This document shows, one piece after another, positions 1-10,064 of a DNA stretch of 64,000 nt; position 1 is the first letter of the stretch, and each line of letters begins with the position of its first letter. The position numbers and the translations under genes are program-made. The notes under the pieces were generated by a model. The model searched no databases. It worked only from the letters and a program-made list of their open reading frames with translations, and had not been told where the DNA came from. The DNA comes from Corydoras sp. C115 (taxonomy: Eukaryota; Chordata; Actinopteri; Siluriformes; Callichthyidae), in contig JAFMOC010000318.1 in NCBI GenBank assembly GCA_019802505.1, positions 105,001 through 169,000 on the forward strand, given 5' to 3'.

Positions 1-425
1 CAATTGAGGCGATTAGATCACATGATCCACAAACACTGGTCCAGTGTCATGGCATGATCTCATATGTCAGGCTCTGCTGCCACCACACTGTAATAGCTAT
101 TTGGCAATGCGTCAGAGAAACCGGCAGCTGCCAAAAGAGAATTTAGGCCAGTTGTCACAGTCTGAAATCCACAAACAGACATGTGCAGAAATCCAAACAC
201 CTCACAGCTGAAGCGGAAAGTTTTCTCCGCTCCACATGCAGACGTTCTTTCAAACGCCCCGAGTCAGCACTCCGCACTGGGAAGACATGTGTATACTGTA
301 CATGACACACGACCTGCTGATGTGCTTCGCTCTTTTGTATATATCTGTTTATCTCTGTAGGGTGACCATATTTTCATTTGGGAAAACCAGGACACCTTGG
401 AGTTTTTCAGTAAAATTATTCTATA

Positions 426-570
426 GGCCCAGCGATAGATTGGCGTCCTGTCCTGGGCGTATCTGCCCAGCGCCCGAAACGTTCTCCCCTGGATGGGCAT
501 GGGGAACCCCACCGCGACCCAATAGAGGATAAAAGCGGAAGATAATGAATGAATGAATGAATGAATGAAT
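426..570 (+). mobile_element. V-SINE-like SINE, 5'-truncated
   Basis: Only the 3' third remains (CCCAGCGATAGATTGGCG onward), ending in a (GAAT)n tail. Confidence 0.75.
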
Positions 571-624
571 TATTATATAGTATAGTATTATATATAGTCA
601 TTTTATTCAAAAGGTTTAAGTTAA

Positions 625-974
625 AGGGAGGCACGGTGGCTTAGTGGTTAGCACGTTTGCCTCTCAGCGCTAGGGATTCCCGGTCCGAATCCCCATCTGG
701 GTGGAGTTTCCATGTTCTCCCTGTGTCTGCGTGGGTTTCCTCCGGGTTCTCCGGTTTCCTCCCACAGTCCAAAAACTTGGATCAAGTCAATTGAATTCTC
801 AAAATTGCCCCATATAGAGTGTGTCTGTGTGAGTGAGTGTGTGCCCAGCGATGGATTGGCGCCCTGTCCTGGGTGTATCTGCCCAGCGCCCGAGACGTTC
901 TCCCCTGGATGGGCATGGGGAACCCCACCGCGACCCTAATAGTGGATTAAGCAGGAGATAATGAATGAATGAAT
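625..974 (+). mobile_element. V-SINE-like SINE, full length (reference copy)
   Basis: About 350 bp. The tRNA-like head has an A box (TGGCTTAGTGG) and a B-box-like GGTCCGAATCC; most other copies have a perfect GGTTCGAATCC. Next come a conserved core (TTTCCTCCCACAGTCCAAA), a body with GCCCCATATAGAGTGTGTCT, and a tail GATAATGAATGAATGA. The 11-bp duplication GTTTAAGTTAA flanks it (614-624 and 975-985). The V-SINE/HE1 affiliation is from memory of the core motif. Confidence 0.88.
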
Positions 975-985
975 GTTTAAGTTAA

Positions 986-1251
986 TGTTCTCCCTGTGTC
1001 CACGTGGGTTTCCTCCGGGTTCTCCGGTTTCCTCCCACAATCCAAAAACATGGATCAAGTCAATTGAGTTCTCCAAATTGCCCCATATAGAGTGTGTCTG
1101 TGTGAGTGAGTGTGTGCCCAGTGAGAGATTGGCGCCCTGTCCTGGGTGTATCTGCCCAGCGCCCGAAACGTTCTCCCCTGGATGGGCATGGGGAACCCCC
1201 CCGCGACCCTAATATAAGATAAAGCGGAAGATAATGAATGAATGAATGGAT
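986..1251 (+). mobile_element. V-SINE-like SINE, headless, tandem to the previous copy
   Basis: Begins at the core without the tRNA head and ends at a third GTTTAAGTTAA (1252-1262). Confidence 0.85.
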
Positions 1252-1454
1252 GTTTAAGTTAACATTTCTTGTAATGAATGAAAAGCACAATGAAAGAAAT
1301 AATGTATCATCTAAACATCCCTCACTTAACAACAAACGTCAACTCCAAATAACACATGATACTCTCATGATTGCCCTCAGTAATGAACCAAATATTGTCT
1401 GTTCTGTAACCTATTGGGAAAAAAATTATTAACAAAGAAACAAATTAACAATCA

Positions 1455-1800
1455 TTCATTCATTCATTATCTCCCGCTTTATCCTCTATTAGGTTCGTGG
1501 GGGGGTTCCCCATGCCCATCCAGGGGAGAACATCTCGGGCGCTGGGCAGATACACCCAGGACAGGGCGCCAATCCATCGCTGGGCACACACTCACTCACA
1601 CACACACTCTATATGGGGCAATTTTGAGAATTCAATTGACTTGATCCATGTTTTTGGACTGTGGGAGGAAACCGGAGAACCCGGAGGAAACCCACGCGGA
1701 CACGGGGAGAACATGGAAACTCCACCCAGATGGGGATTCGAACCGGGAATCCCTAGCGCTGAGAGACGAATGTGCTAACCACTAAGCCACCATGCCGCCC
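1455..1800 (-). mobile_element. V-SINE-like SINE, full length
   Basis: Exact 12-bp duplication AATTAACAATCA on both sides (1443-1454, 1801-1812). Confidence 0.88.
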
Positions 1801-1874
1801 AATTAACAATCAACTATTGAAAAAATTTAATTAACAAATTAAATAATTAACAAAAAAAATACCTCTGTGAAATA

Positions 1875-2006
1875 TCAATTGGACACTGAGACATATGTGC
1901 CTGCTTTGCATGCCGTGCACAAGGCTTCCCATTTGTCTCGACCCGGTCTGAAAGCGGGGAAACTCTTTTGTAAATCGTCGGTAAACATAAACTTGTGCTT
2001 CGGCAT
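1875..2006 (-). pseudogene. hAT transposase N-terminal zinc-finger remnant
   Basis: On the minus strand, 43 codons start MPKHKFMFTDDLQKSF and contain KWEALCTACKAGTYVSVSN, then TGA. The CxxC pattern resembles the N-terminal finger of some hAT transposases. The rest of the gene is missing. Confidence 0.45.
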
Positions 2007-2762
2007 GTTGTTTGCTTACTGATACGCAGTGCCCTAGTGCCTATAAATTTAATGGTCCGATTAAGGTCATTTAAAAACCAGGACATTTCCTCACTTTAAA
2101 AAACAAAAACTGGACGCCCGGGACAGGACATGCAATACGGACATGTCCCGGGAAATAAGGACGTTTGGTCACCCTATATCTATGTATAAATCCACAGCAC
2201 ATATACAGAATGAGCAGACGATTTGTCTTAGCGTTTAACTGTAGATGTTTTTGTTGTTTGTAGATCTTTCCTCTGAATGTGGCTTTTGAGACCTATGTGT
2301 TTTCCACCGCTGCTACTTGCTGTTTGAGTCACGGTGTAGCAGTGTGGCTCTTGTGGTTAGTGCGCTTAAAGTGAAGAACTATAACCGGTGCTTGACAACT
2401 TACCCACATGTACCTAATAATGTCACTGTCATTTAAGATTCATCCACGAAAAGAGTCTTAATTCCATTTTAGGAAATGCCAGTGGCCGGGGGTTATCAGT
2501 GGGAGGCTGACGGCTTAGGAAGGAAGGATGTGGATGTGGGCTGAGGATAGAGTGAGAGACCAGGTTTTACCCAGTTTCAGAGCAGGACTGATCATTTACA
2601 CAACATGTCATGTAGTCATGGAGTCATGTGTGAGTACTGAACAGACACACACACACACACACAAACACACACTCATACGCTTACAATGATGGTTACAGAG
2701 CGGTTGTGTCCTCACTATTCTCAAAATAGTGTCCTATTGTGTCCAAAAGTTGTGTAAATATA

Positions 2763-3118
2763 TTCATTCATTCATTCATTCATTATCTTCCGCTTTATCC
2801 TCTATTAGGGTCGCGGTGGGGTTCCCCATGCCCATCCAGGGGAGAACGTCTCGGGCGCTGGGCAGATACACCCAGGACAGGGTGCCAATCTATCGCTGGG
2901 CAAACACTCACTCACACAGACAGACTCTATAGGGGGCAATTTGGAGAATTCCATTGACTTGATCCATGTTTTTGGACTGTGGGAGGAAACCGGAGAACCC
3001 GGAGGAAACCCACGCGGACACGGGGAGAACATGGAAACTCCACCCAGATTGGGATTCAAACCGAGAATCCCTAGCGCTGAGAGCGAACGTGCTAACCACT
3101 AAGCCACCGTGCCGCCCT
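2763..3118 (-). mobile_element. V-SINE-like SINE, full length
   Basis: Flanked by TTGTGTAAATATAT on both sides, a long target-site duplication as expected for LINE-mobilised SINEs. Confidence 0.88.
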
Positions 3119-3198
3119 TTGTGTAAATATATATAAATCTTTATTTTTTAACTTTAATTTTCATATTTTATCAATTTTTTTTATTTGTCTTCTGTTAT

Positions 3199-3507
3199 GG
3201 CGGCAAGGTGGCTTAGTGTTTAGCACGTTCGCTAGAGTTTCCATGTTCTCCCCGTGTCCACGTGGGTTTCCTCCGGGTTCTCCAGTTTCCTCCCACAGTC
3301 CAAAAACATGGATCAAGTCAATTGAATTCTCCAAATTGCCCCATATAGAGTGTGTCTGTGTGAGTGAGTGAGTGCCCAGTGATAGATTGGTGTCCTGTCC
3401 TGGGTCTATCTGCCCAGCGACCGAAACGTTCTCCCCTGGATGGGCATGGGGAACCCCACCGCAACCCTAGTAGAGGATAAAGCGGGAGATAATGAATGAA
3501 TGAATGG
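3199..3507 (+). mobile_element. V-SINE-like SINE, internal deletion
   Basis: Lacks the B-box part of the head (about 45 bp missing after TTCGCT). Confidence 0.82.
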
Positions 3508-3673
3508 ACATGAGACAAATAATAAACACTGAGGATGCAGTGAACACACTCCTTTCAAATTAAAGGTGATCTGAAATGTTGTTGGTTCAACTTGTTTAGC
3601 AGTGTGCATCACAAAACCAGTCATCATCGCATTCCTAATGGTTGTTCAATACAAAACTAAAAGTATGTTTTTT

Positions 3674-4133
3674 TTTATCCAGACCTCCTCTTTGCTCCAC
3701 TTATTGTCCATGTTCTCAGTTCCACTTCCTTAAAGATGGACTTTGTAGTTCTATTGCAGACTGTAGTCCCTCTGTCTGTGTTCTACAGTACATACTGTGT
3801 ACGTCCCCTTTACTTTGTTCTAATGGTCAGAACCCCAATGGTACCACCACAGAGCAGGGGTTATTGGGTTGGTACATTATTCCTATCCCAGCAGTCACTG
3901 AGGTGTTTAAATGAACCTCCAGCAGCACTGCTGCACTAAAACCCCCTCACCACATCAGTGTCACTGCAGAACTGACAATAAACAATCCACCAACCAAATT
4001 AGACCTGTTCTGTGATGCTCCTGACCAACAGAGAACAGAGAACCAACAGGGAACTAACAACAACAAAGAACACAGATGGACTACAGTCTGTAATTGTAGA
4101 ACTACAAAGTCCATCTATATGATAAGTGGAGGA
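3674..4133. mobile_element. Palindromic DNA-transposon-like repeat (GTAGTTCTAC family)
   Basis: The two ends are inverted (TGGACTTTGTAGTTCTA near 3737 and TAGAACTACAAAGTCCA near 4098), with shared GCAGTGTCACTGAGGTG-type internal sequence. The family recurs five more times in the window. The class is uncertain; in better copies the edges recall Tc1-like termini. Confidence 0.6.
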
Positions 4134-4134
4134 A

Positions 4135-4466
4135 ACAGGTTTGAATCCCAATCTAAGTTTCCATGTTCTCCCTGTGTCCATGTGGGTTTCTTCTGGGTTC
4201 TCCAGTTTCCTTCCACAGTCCAAAAACATGGAATTGAAGCTAAATTGAATGCTCTAAATTGCCCGAATATAGAGTTCGTTTGTCTGTGTGAGTGAGTGTG
4301 TGCCCAGTGATAGTGTGCCCAGTGATACTGGGCAGATACACCCAGGCGCCCTGTCCTGGGTGTATCTGCCCAGTGCCCGAAACGTTCTCCCCTGGATGGG
4401 CATGGAGAACCCCCCCCCCCCTCGTGACCCTAATAGAGGATAAAGCAGAAGATAATGGATGGATGC
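4135..4466 (+). mobile_element. V-SINE-like SINE, 5'-truncated
   Basis: Lacks the A box; contains a local repeat of the GTGCCCAGTGATA segment near 4310-4326. Confidence 0.78.
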
Positions 4467-4637
4467 AAAATGCAGTTAATTTACAGATATCTTGAATATA
4501 GTGCAGAATGTTCTTCAGTTGTTGGTTTGTTAAACCCACAGCACCGCATGTGGGTTCTTCACACTTTATTCATGACTTTCTTCCTGCAGCTTAGAAAAAC
4601 ATTGTAGCATTTGTGGTTTGCATTGCCCAAAATAAAA

Positions 4638-4832
4638 TCTTACATTTGGTAGATGCTTTTATCCAAAGCGAATTACAAGGTGAGCACAGGGTTCATCACA
4701 ACATCCCTGGAGCAATGAGGGTTAAGGGTCTAGCTCAAGGACCCACATTGGTAATTTCAGTGGACCTGGGATTTGAACCCCCAACCTTCAGATTGATAGC
4801 CCAACACCCTAACCACTCAGCTACCGCACCTC
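4638..4832 (-). mobile_element. Second tRNA-derived SINE family (Mermaid-like)
   Basis: Read on the minus strand it has a tRNA-like head (TAGCTGAGTGGTTAGGGTG), GGGTTCAAATCC-type B box, AAGACCCTTAACCCTCATTG-type body and an AAAGCATCTACCAAATG-type tail. The name is tentative. Confidence 0.65.
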
Positions 4833-5022
4833 ATCCGTTAAGACAAATTTGAGAATTGCACTTGTGATAACATCAGATCACCGTGTTAACGCCAGGTGTG
4901 AACAGGGTTTAACTGGATTTTATTTTGTGCATGGGTTATATAAGAAGATAAGAGAGCCCTCCAACTGTTAATAGACTTAGGTTTGAATTAAAATGGTTTA
5001 AAGCAGATTCACACAGTGGCTT

Positions 5023-5330
5023 AATGGTTAGCATATTCTCCTCTCAGCGCTGGGGATTCCCAGTTTCCATGTTCTCCCCGTGTCCGCGTGGGTTTCCTCC
5101 AGGTTCTCCGGTTTCCTCCCACAGTCCAAAAACATGGATTCATGGTAAACTGAATGCTCAAAATTGCCCCATATAGAGTGTCTGTGTGATTGAGTGTGTG
5201 CCCGGTCATAGATTGGCACCCTGTCCTGGGTGTATCTGCCCAGTGTCCGAAACGTTCTCCTCTGGATGGGCATTGGGAACCCCACCCCAAACCCCACCCC
5301 AAACCCCATGTGCAACCTTACTAGAATAGG
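5023..5330 (+). mobile_element. V-SINE-like SINE, degraded 3' end
   Basis: Head partly deleted; CACCCCAAACCC is repeated at the 3' end. Confidence 0.78.
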
Positions 5331-5435
5331 ATATTATTCTTAACTTTACAGTAAACGTTTAAAATGCCTCGCAAAAACATGCCATGTCCATGTTCTTTTG
5401 TGACAAATGTAATGTAACATTTACACACTAGTCCT

Positions 5436-5738
5436 CCATCCATCCATCCACTAGGGACGCGGCGGGGTTCCCCATGCCCATCCAGGGGAGAACGTTTCGG
5501 ACGCTGGGCAGATACACCCAGGACAGAGTGGCAATCGATCGCTGAGCAAACACTCACTCACACAGACACATTCTATATGGGGCATTTTTGGAGAATTCAA
5601 TTGACATTGATCCATGTTTTTGGACTGTGGGAGGAAACCCACAAGAACCTGGGGAGAACATGGAAACTCCGCCCAGACTGGGATTCGAACAAGAGCTGAG
5701 AGGAGAACATACTAACTACTAAGCCACCGTACCGCCCA
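5436..5738 (-). mobile_element. V-SINE-like SINE
   Basis: Starts after CCATCCATCCATCCA and ends CCACCGTACCGCCC. Confidence 0.82.
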
Positions 5739-5904
5739 CACTAGTCCTCATTTCCTAAATTTCAGCCAATATACAGCAGTACATCTACAAATCGCTGTGT
5801 AAGCAAAACCTCGAGTGTTTATAATGCCCCATAACAATGTCGCTAAGAATTGTGACCTTTTTTCATTCCACCCTTCACTATTATTATGACGTTAAATGGC
5901 TGCA

Positions 5905-7915
5905 GGACTCGTTAGTTATTCATTTATTTATAACGGGATTGAACTGATTTATAAGGATCAATGAATGTGTGCTCATTTTGTAACGCCTGTCTAATAAACA
6001 CATCTTGGTCCAGTTAGTGAGGCGTCTTCGCAAAGTCCTCACTGACCCTGAGACATCCATCCATCCATTATCTTCCGCTTTATCCTATATTAGGGTCGTG
6101 GAAGGTTCCCCATGCCCATCCAGGGGAGAACGTTTCAGGCGCTGAGCAGATACACTCAGGACAGGGCACCAATCTATCGCTGGGCACAAACTCACTCATA
6201 CAGACACACTCTATATGAGGCAATTTTGGAGAACTCCATTGACTTGATCCATGTCTTTGGACTGTGGGAGGAAACGGGAGAACCCAGAGGAAACCCATGC
6301 GCACACGGGAAGAACATGGAAACTCCACCCAGATTGGGATTCGAACCGGGAATCCCCAGTGCTGAGGGGAGAACATGGTAACCACTAAGCCACCATGCCG
6401 CCCGCAAGACTCGTTAGTTGTTAATTTATTTATATTGGGATTAAACTGATTTATAAGGATCACTGAATGTGTGCTCATTTTCTGACGCCTGTCTAATAAA
6501 CATATCTTGGTCCAGTTAGTGAGGCGTCTTCGCAAAGTCCTCACTGACCCTGAGACATCCATCCATCCATCCATCCATCCATCCATTATCTTCCGCTTTA
6601 TCCTATATTAGGGTCGTGGAAGGTTCCCCATGCCCATCCAGGGGAGAACGTTTCAGGCGCTGGGCAGATACACTCAGGACAGGACACCAATCTATCGCTG
6701 GGCACACACTCACTCACACAGACACACTCTATATGAGGCAAGTTTGGAGAACTCCATTGACCCATGTCTTTGGACTGTGGGAGGAAACGGGAGAACCCCG
6801 AGGAATCTGAGGGGAGAACATGCTAACCACTAAGCCACAATGCCGCCCGCAAGACTCGTTAGTTATTCATTTATTTATAACGGGATTGAACTGATTTATA
6901 AGGATCACTGAATGTGTGCTCATTTTCTGACGCCTGTCTAATAAACATATCTTGGTCCAGTTAGTGAGGCGTCTTCGCAAAGTCCTCACTGACCCTGAGA
7001 CATCCATCCATCCATCCATTATCTTCCGCTTAATCCTATATTAGGGTCTTGGGGGGTTCCCCATGCCCATCCAGGGGAGAACGTTTCAGGCGCTGGGCAG
7101 ATACACTCAGGACAGGGCGCCAATCTATCACTGGACACACATTCACTCACACAGACACACTCTATATGGGGCAATCTTGGAGAACTCCATTGACTTGATC
7201 CATGTCTTTGGACTGTGGGAGGAAACGGGAGAACCCAGAGGAAACCCATGCGCACACGGGGAGGACATGGAAACTCCACCCAGATTGGGATTCGAACCGG
7301 GAATCCCCAGCGCTGAGGGGAGAACATGGTAACCGTTATTCATTTATTTGTAATGGGATTAAACTGATTTATAAGGATCACTGAATGTGTGCTCATTTTC
7401 TAACGCCTGTCTAATAAACACATCTTGGTCCAGTTAGTGAGGCGTCTTCGCAAAGTCCTCACTGACCCTGAGACATCCATCCATCCATCCATCCATTATC
7501 TTCCGCTTTATCCTATATTAGGGTCGTGGAAGGTTCCCCATGCCCATCCAGGGGAGAACGTTTCAGGCGCTGGGCAGATACACTCAGGACAGGGCGCCAA
7601 TCTATCGCTGGGCACACACTCACTCACACAGACACACTCTATATGAGGCAATTTTGGAGAACTCCATTGACTTGATCCATGTTTTTGGACTGTGGGAGGA
7701 AACGGGAGAACCCCGAGGAATCTGAGGGGAGAACATGCTAACCACTAAGCCACCATGCCGCCCGCAAGACTCGTTAGTTATTAATTTATTTATAACGGGA
7801 TTAAACTGATTTATAAGGATCACTGAATGTGTGCTCATTTTCTGACGCCTGTCTAATAAACACATCTTGGTCCAGTTAGTGAGGCGTCTTCGCAAAGTCC
7901 TCACTGACCCTGGGA
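5905..7915. repeat. Tandem array of about 450-500 bp units, each carrying a SINE
   Basis: The anchor GAGGCGTCTTCGCAAAGTCC recurs near 6019, 6521, 6967, 7439 and 7887 (spacings about 502, 446, 472, 448). Each unit is about 150 bp of shared flank plus one minus-strand SINE (6055-6402, 6558-6848, 7004-7332, 7473-7762). The last anchor continues into unique sequence without a SINE. Confidence 0.85.
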
Positions 7916-8362
7916 CAGCAGTATGAAAATGAGAGTGGCTGACTGTTGCCGCTGAGGAATTTCGGGACACATGGGACGCCGTTTAAAGGGCCACCTGCAC
8001 AAGTGTGTGGTGCACGGGCTGCAGGATGGCCCTGCATATCGCACGCGCCATATGGTTGGGCTAAATTTAGCGTTTGCATGTGGTGAGGGGTACGTTAACA
8101 AAAGCCGAGCGCACGTTCCTGTGTGAGCAGCAGAGCGATTTTCATGAGACTACATTTCCCCTTAAAGACGTTTCAGGAGAAGAAGCTTTGCTTTTGCTTT
8201 CATTCTGAGCGGAAGCTTTTTTGCTGACGATGTGAAAAAAAAAAGTCTGTTTCCTGTGACCACATGCACCTGCTCATGCATCGCACATTATAAATAACTA
8301 ATTTGATTTCTTAGTTGTAAGTCGCTTTGGATGAAATTTTCATATAATATATACTTCAATTA

Positions 8363-8705
8363 CGGCACGGTGGCTTAGTGGTTAGCAGGTTCTCCTCTCA
8401 GCACTAGGGATTCCCGGTTCGAATCCCCATCTGGGTGGAGTTTCCATGTTCTCCCTGTGTCCGCGTGGGTTTCCTCCGGGTTCTCCGGTTTCCTCCCACA
8501 GTCCAAAAACATGGATCATGTCAATTGAGTTCTCCAAATTGCCCCATATAGAGAGTGTCTGTATGAGTGAGTGTGCCCAGCGATAGATTGGCGCCCTGTC
8601 CTGGGTGTATCTGCCCAGCACCCGAAATATTCTCCCCTGATTGGACATGTCCCCCCACCCCCCCGACCCTAGTAGAGGATAAAGCGGGAGATAATAAATG
8701 AATGA
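8363..8705 (+). mobile_element. V-SINE-like SINE, near full length
   Basis: Head to tail present; perfect B box GGTTCGAATCC near 8417. Confidence 0.87.
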
Positions 8706-8741
8706 ATTAATGAATTAATTCATTCATTTATTTATTTATTG

Positions 8742-9096
8742 GCAGCACGGTGGCTTAGAGGTTAGTACGTTCGCCTCTCAGCACTAGGGATTCCCGGTTT
8801 GAATCCCAATCTGGGTGGAGTTTCCATGTTCTCCCTGTGTCCCCGTGGGTTTCCTCCGGGTTCTCCGGTTTCCTCCCACAGTCCAAAAACATGGATCAAG
8901 TCAATTGAGTTCTCCAAATTGCCCCATATAGAGTGTGTCTGTATGAGTGAGTGTGCCCAGTGATAGATTGGCATCCTGTCCTGGGTGTATCTGCCCAGCG
9001 CCCAAAACATTCTCCCTTGATTGGACATGGGGAACCCATGAGTGTGACCCTAATAGAGGATAAAGCGGAAGATAATGGATGAATGAGTGAATTTAT
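8742..9096 (+). mobile_element. V-SINE-like SINE, near full length
   Basis: Next to the previous copy in the same orientation, about 85% alike by eye. Confidence 0.86.
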
Positions 9097-9139
9097 TTAT
9101 TTATTTATATAATCCTTCTTCTTCCACTCCATTTTATTA

Positions 9140-9562
9140 AATTGGGACATACCATTATATGTCCGACATATTTTTGTCACAAAGAATCATGCAATTGGAG
9201 GGAACCTGGAGTTCTATTGGACTGGCGGTCCTGCAGGACGTCCTCAATGGACTTATAGTTTTTTAATTGTTAAATACGGGTCACCTGATCATCACACAAT
9301 CTGTACATGACTGTCCTACACTGTTGATGCTGCCCGGCCGCTCAAGGAGGATGAGTCCCCCACTGAGTCTTGGTCCTCACAAGGTTTCTTCCTTAAAATA
9401 TCAACAGAACAGGGAGTTTTTTCTTGCCACTGTCTCTTCAGCTTTCTCTTTGGGGGTTTAAAGGCTTATAACTCTGTAAAGCTGCTTTGTGACAATGTAC
9501 TATTGTAAAAAGCGCTCTATAAATAAATTACTTGAGCCTGAACTTGAACTTGGTGTACCATC
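9140..9562 (+). mobile_element. LINE-like 3' tail fragment
   Basis: Contains CTCACAAGGTTTCTTCCTT, GAGTTTTTTCTTGCCACTGT and AAAAAGCGCTCTATAAATAAA, the 3' end of a common teleost non-LTR element. Related pieces lie at 15060-15190, 19897-19990 (-), 58640-58745 and 60660-60935 (-). The clade is not certain. Confidence 0.5.
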
Positions 9563-9698
9563 AGTGACAGTCCTTGAGTTGCACGACGGTGCCTAGCTAC
9601 AGCCTCGCTTGTCCTGATCACTGACTGAGAGAGGCACACTCATCCCCATCACTCTCTACGTCTACATTTTACAGTGCAGTTGAATTTTGGGACTAAAA

Positions 9699-10064
9699 AT
9701 GCCTTTACGTTGTGTTCCCCAGAAACTCTTTGCCAAAGCCCTTTACGACAATATAGCAGAAAGCCTGGACGAGCTGGCCTTCCGCAGAGGTGATGTGGTT
9801 GAGATCATTGAGCAGAACCCGCAGAGTAACGTTGGTTGGTGGAAATGCTCTCTAAACGGCCGGGAAGGCATGGCACCAGCCAATCGACTTCAGCTACTTC
9901 CACGGACGGAGGGCGGGCAGCAGAGTTTCAAATCCAGCAACATCTATCAGATCCCCAAAGCGTCGCAGCCATCGGACAGAAACCCAAATGCTGAGGTCAT
10001 GAAGAATGTTAACGCCTTCCAGAACAAGGCACATACTCTTGACAGGATGTTCTCATTAAAGAAA
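9699..10064 (+). CDS. cass4: CASS4 exon: N-terminus and SH3 domain
   Basis: 122 codons ending at donor GTAAGT (10065). The ATG at 9699 follows an acceptor at 9671-9674 (ACAG), with an in-frame TGA at 9681 between them. CVPQ after the start matches the CAPK of human CASS4 at equal spacing before ALYDN, which supports this start. A second strong acceptor (CCCCAG, ending 9722) would instead begin the exon at KLFAKALYDN in phase 0, as in NEDD9 and BCAR1, and would need a tiny upstream coding exon that I could not find. The exon also encodes the first YxxP motif (IYQIP). Confidence 0.88.

Larger units (their letters stand above)
358..2176. mobile_element. hAT-type DNA transposon, interrupted by SINEs
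   Basis: The ends TAGGGTGACCA and TGGTCACCCTA are inverted repeats. The flanking octamers TATCTCTG (350-357) and TATCTATG (2177-2184) match at 7 of 8 bases, the 8-bp target duplication of hAT elements. Four SINE copies lie inside. Confidence 0.75.

Noticed and set aside
712..1212. ORFs with SPGWAWGTPPRP-type peptides, repeated throughout the window
   Set aside because: Every one is a reading of the V-SINE-like element. The same peptides appear wherever the SINE does.
7900..8340. First exon or promoter of CASS4
   Set aside because: The stretch is not repetitive, but no ATG with a phase-compatible donor could be found.
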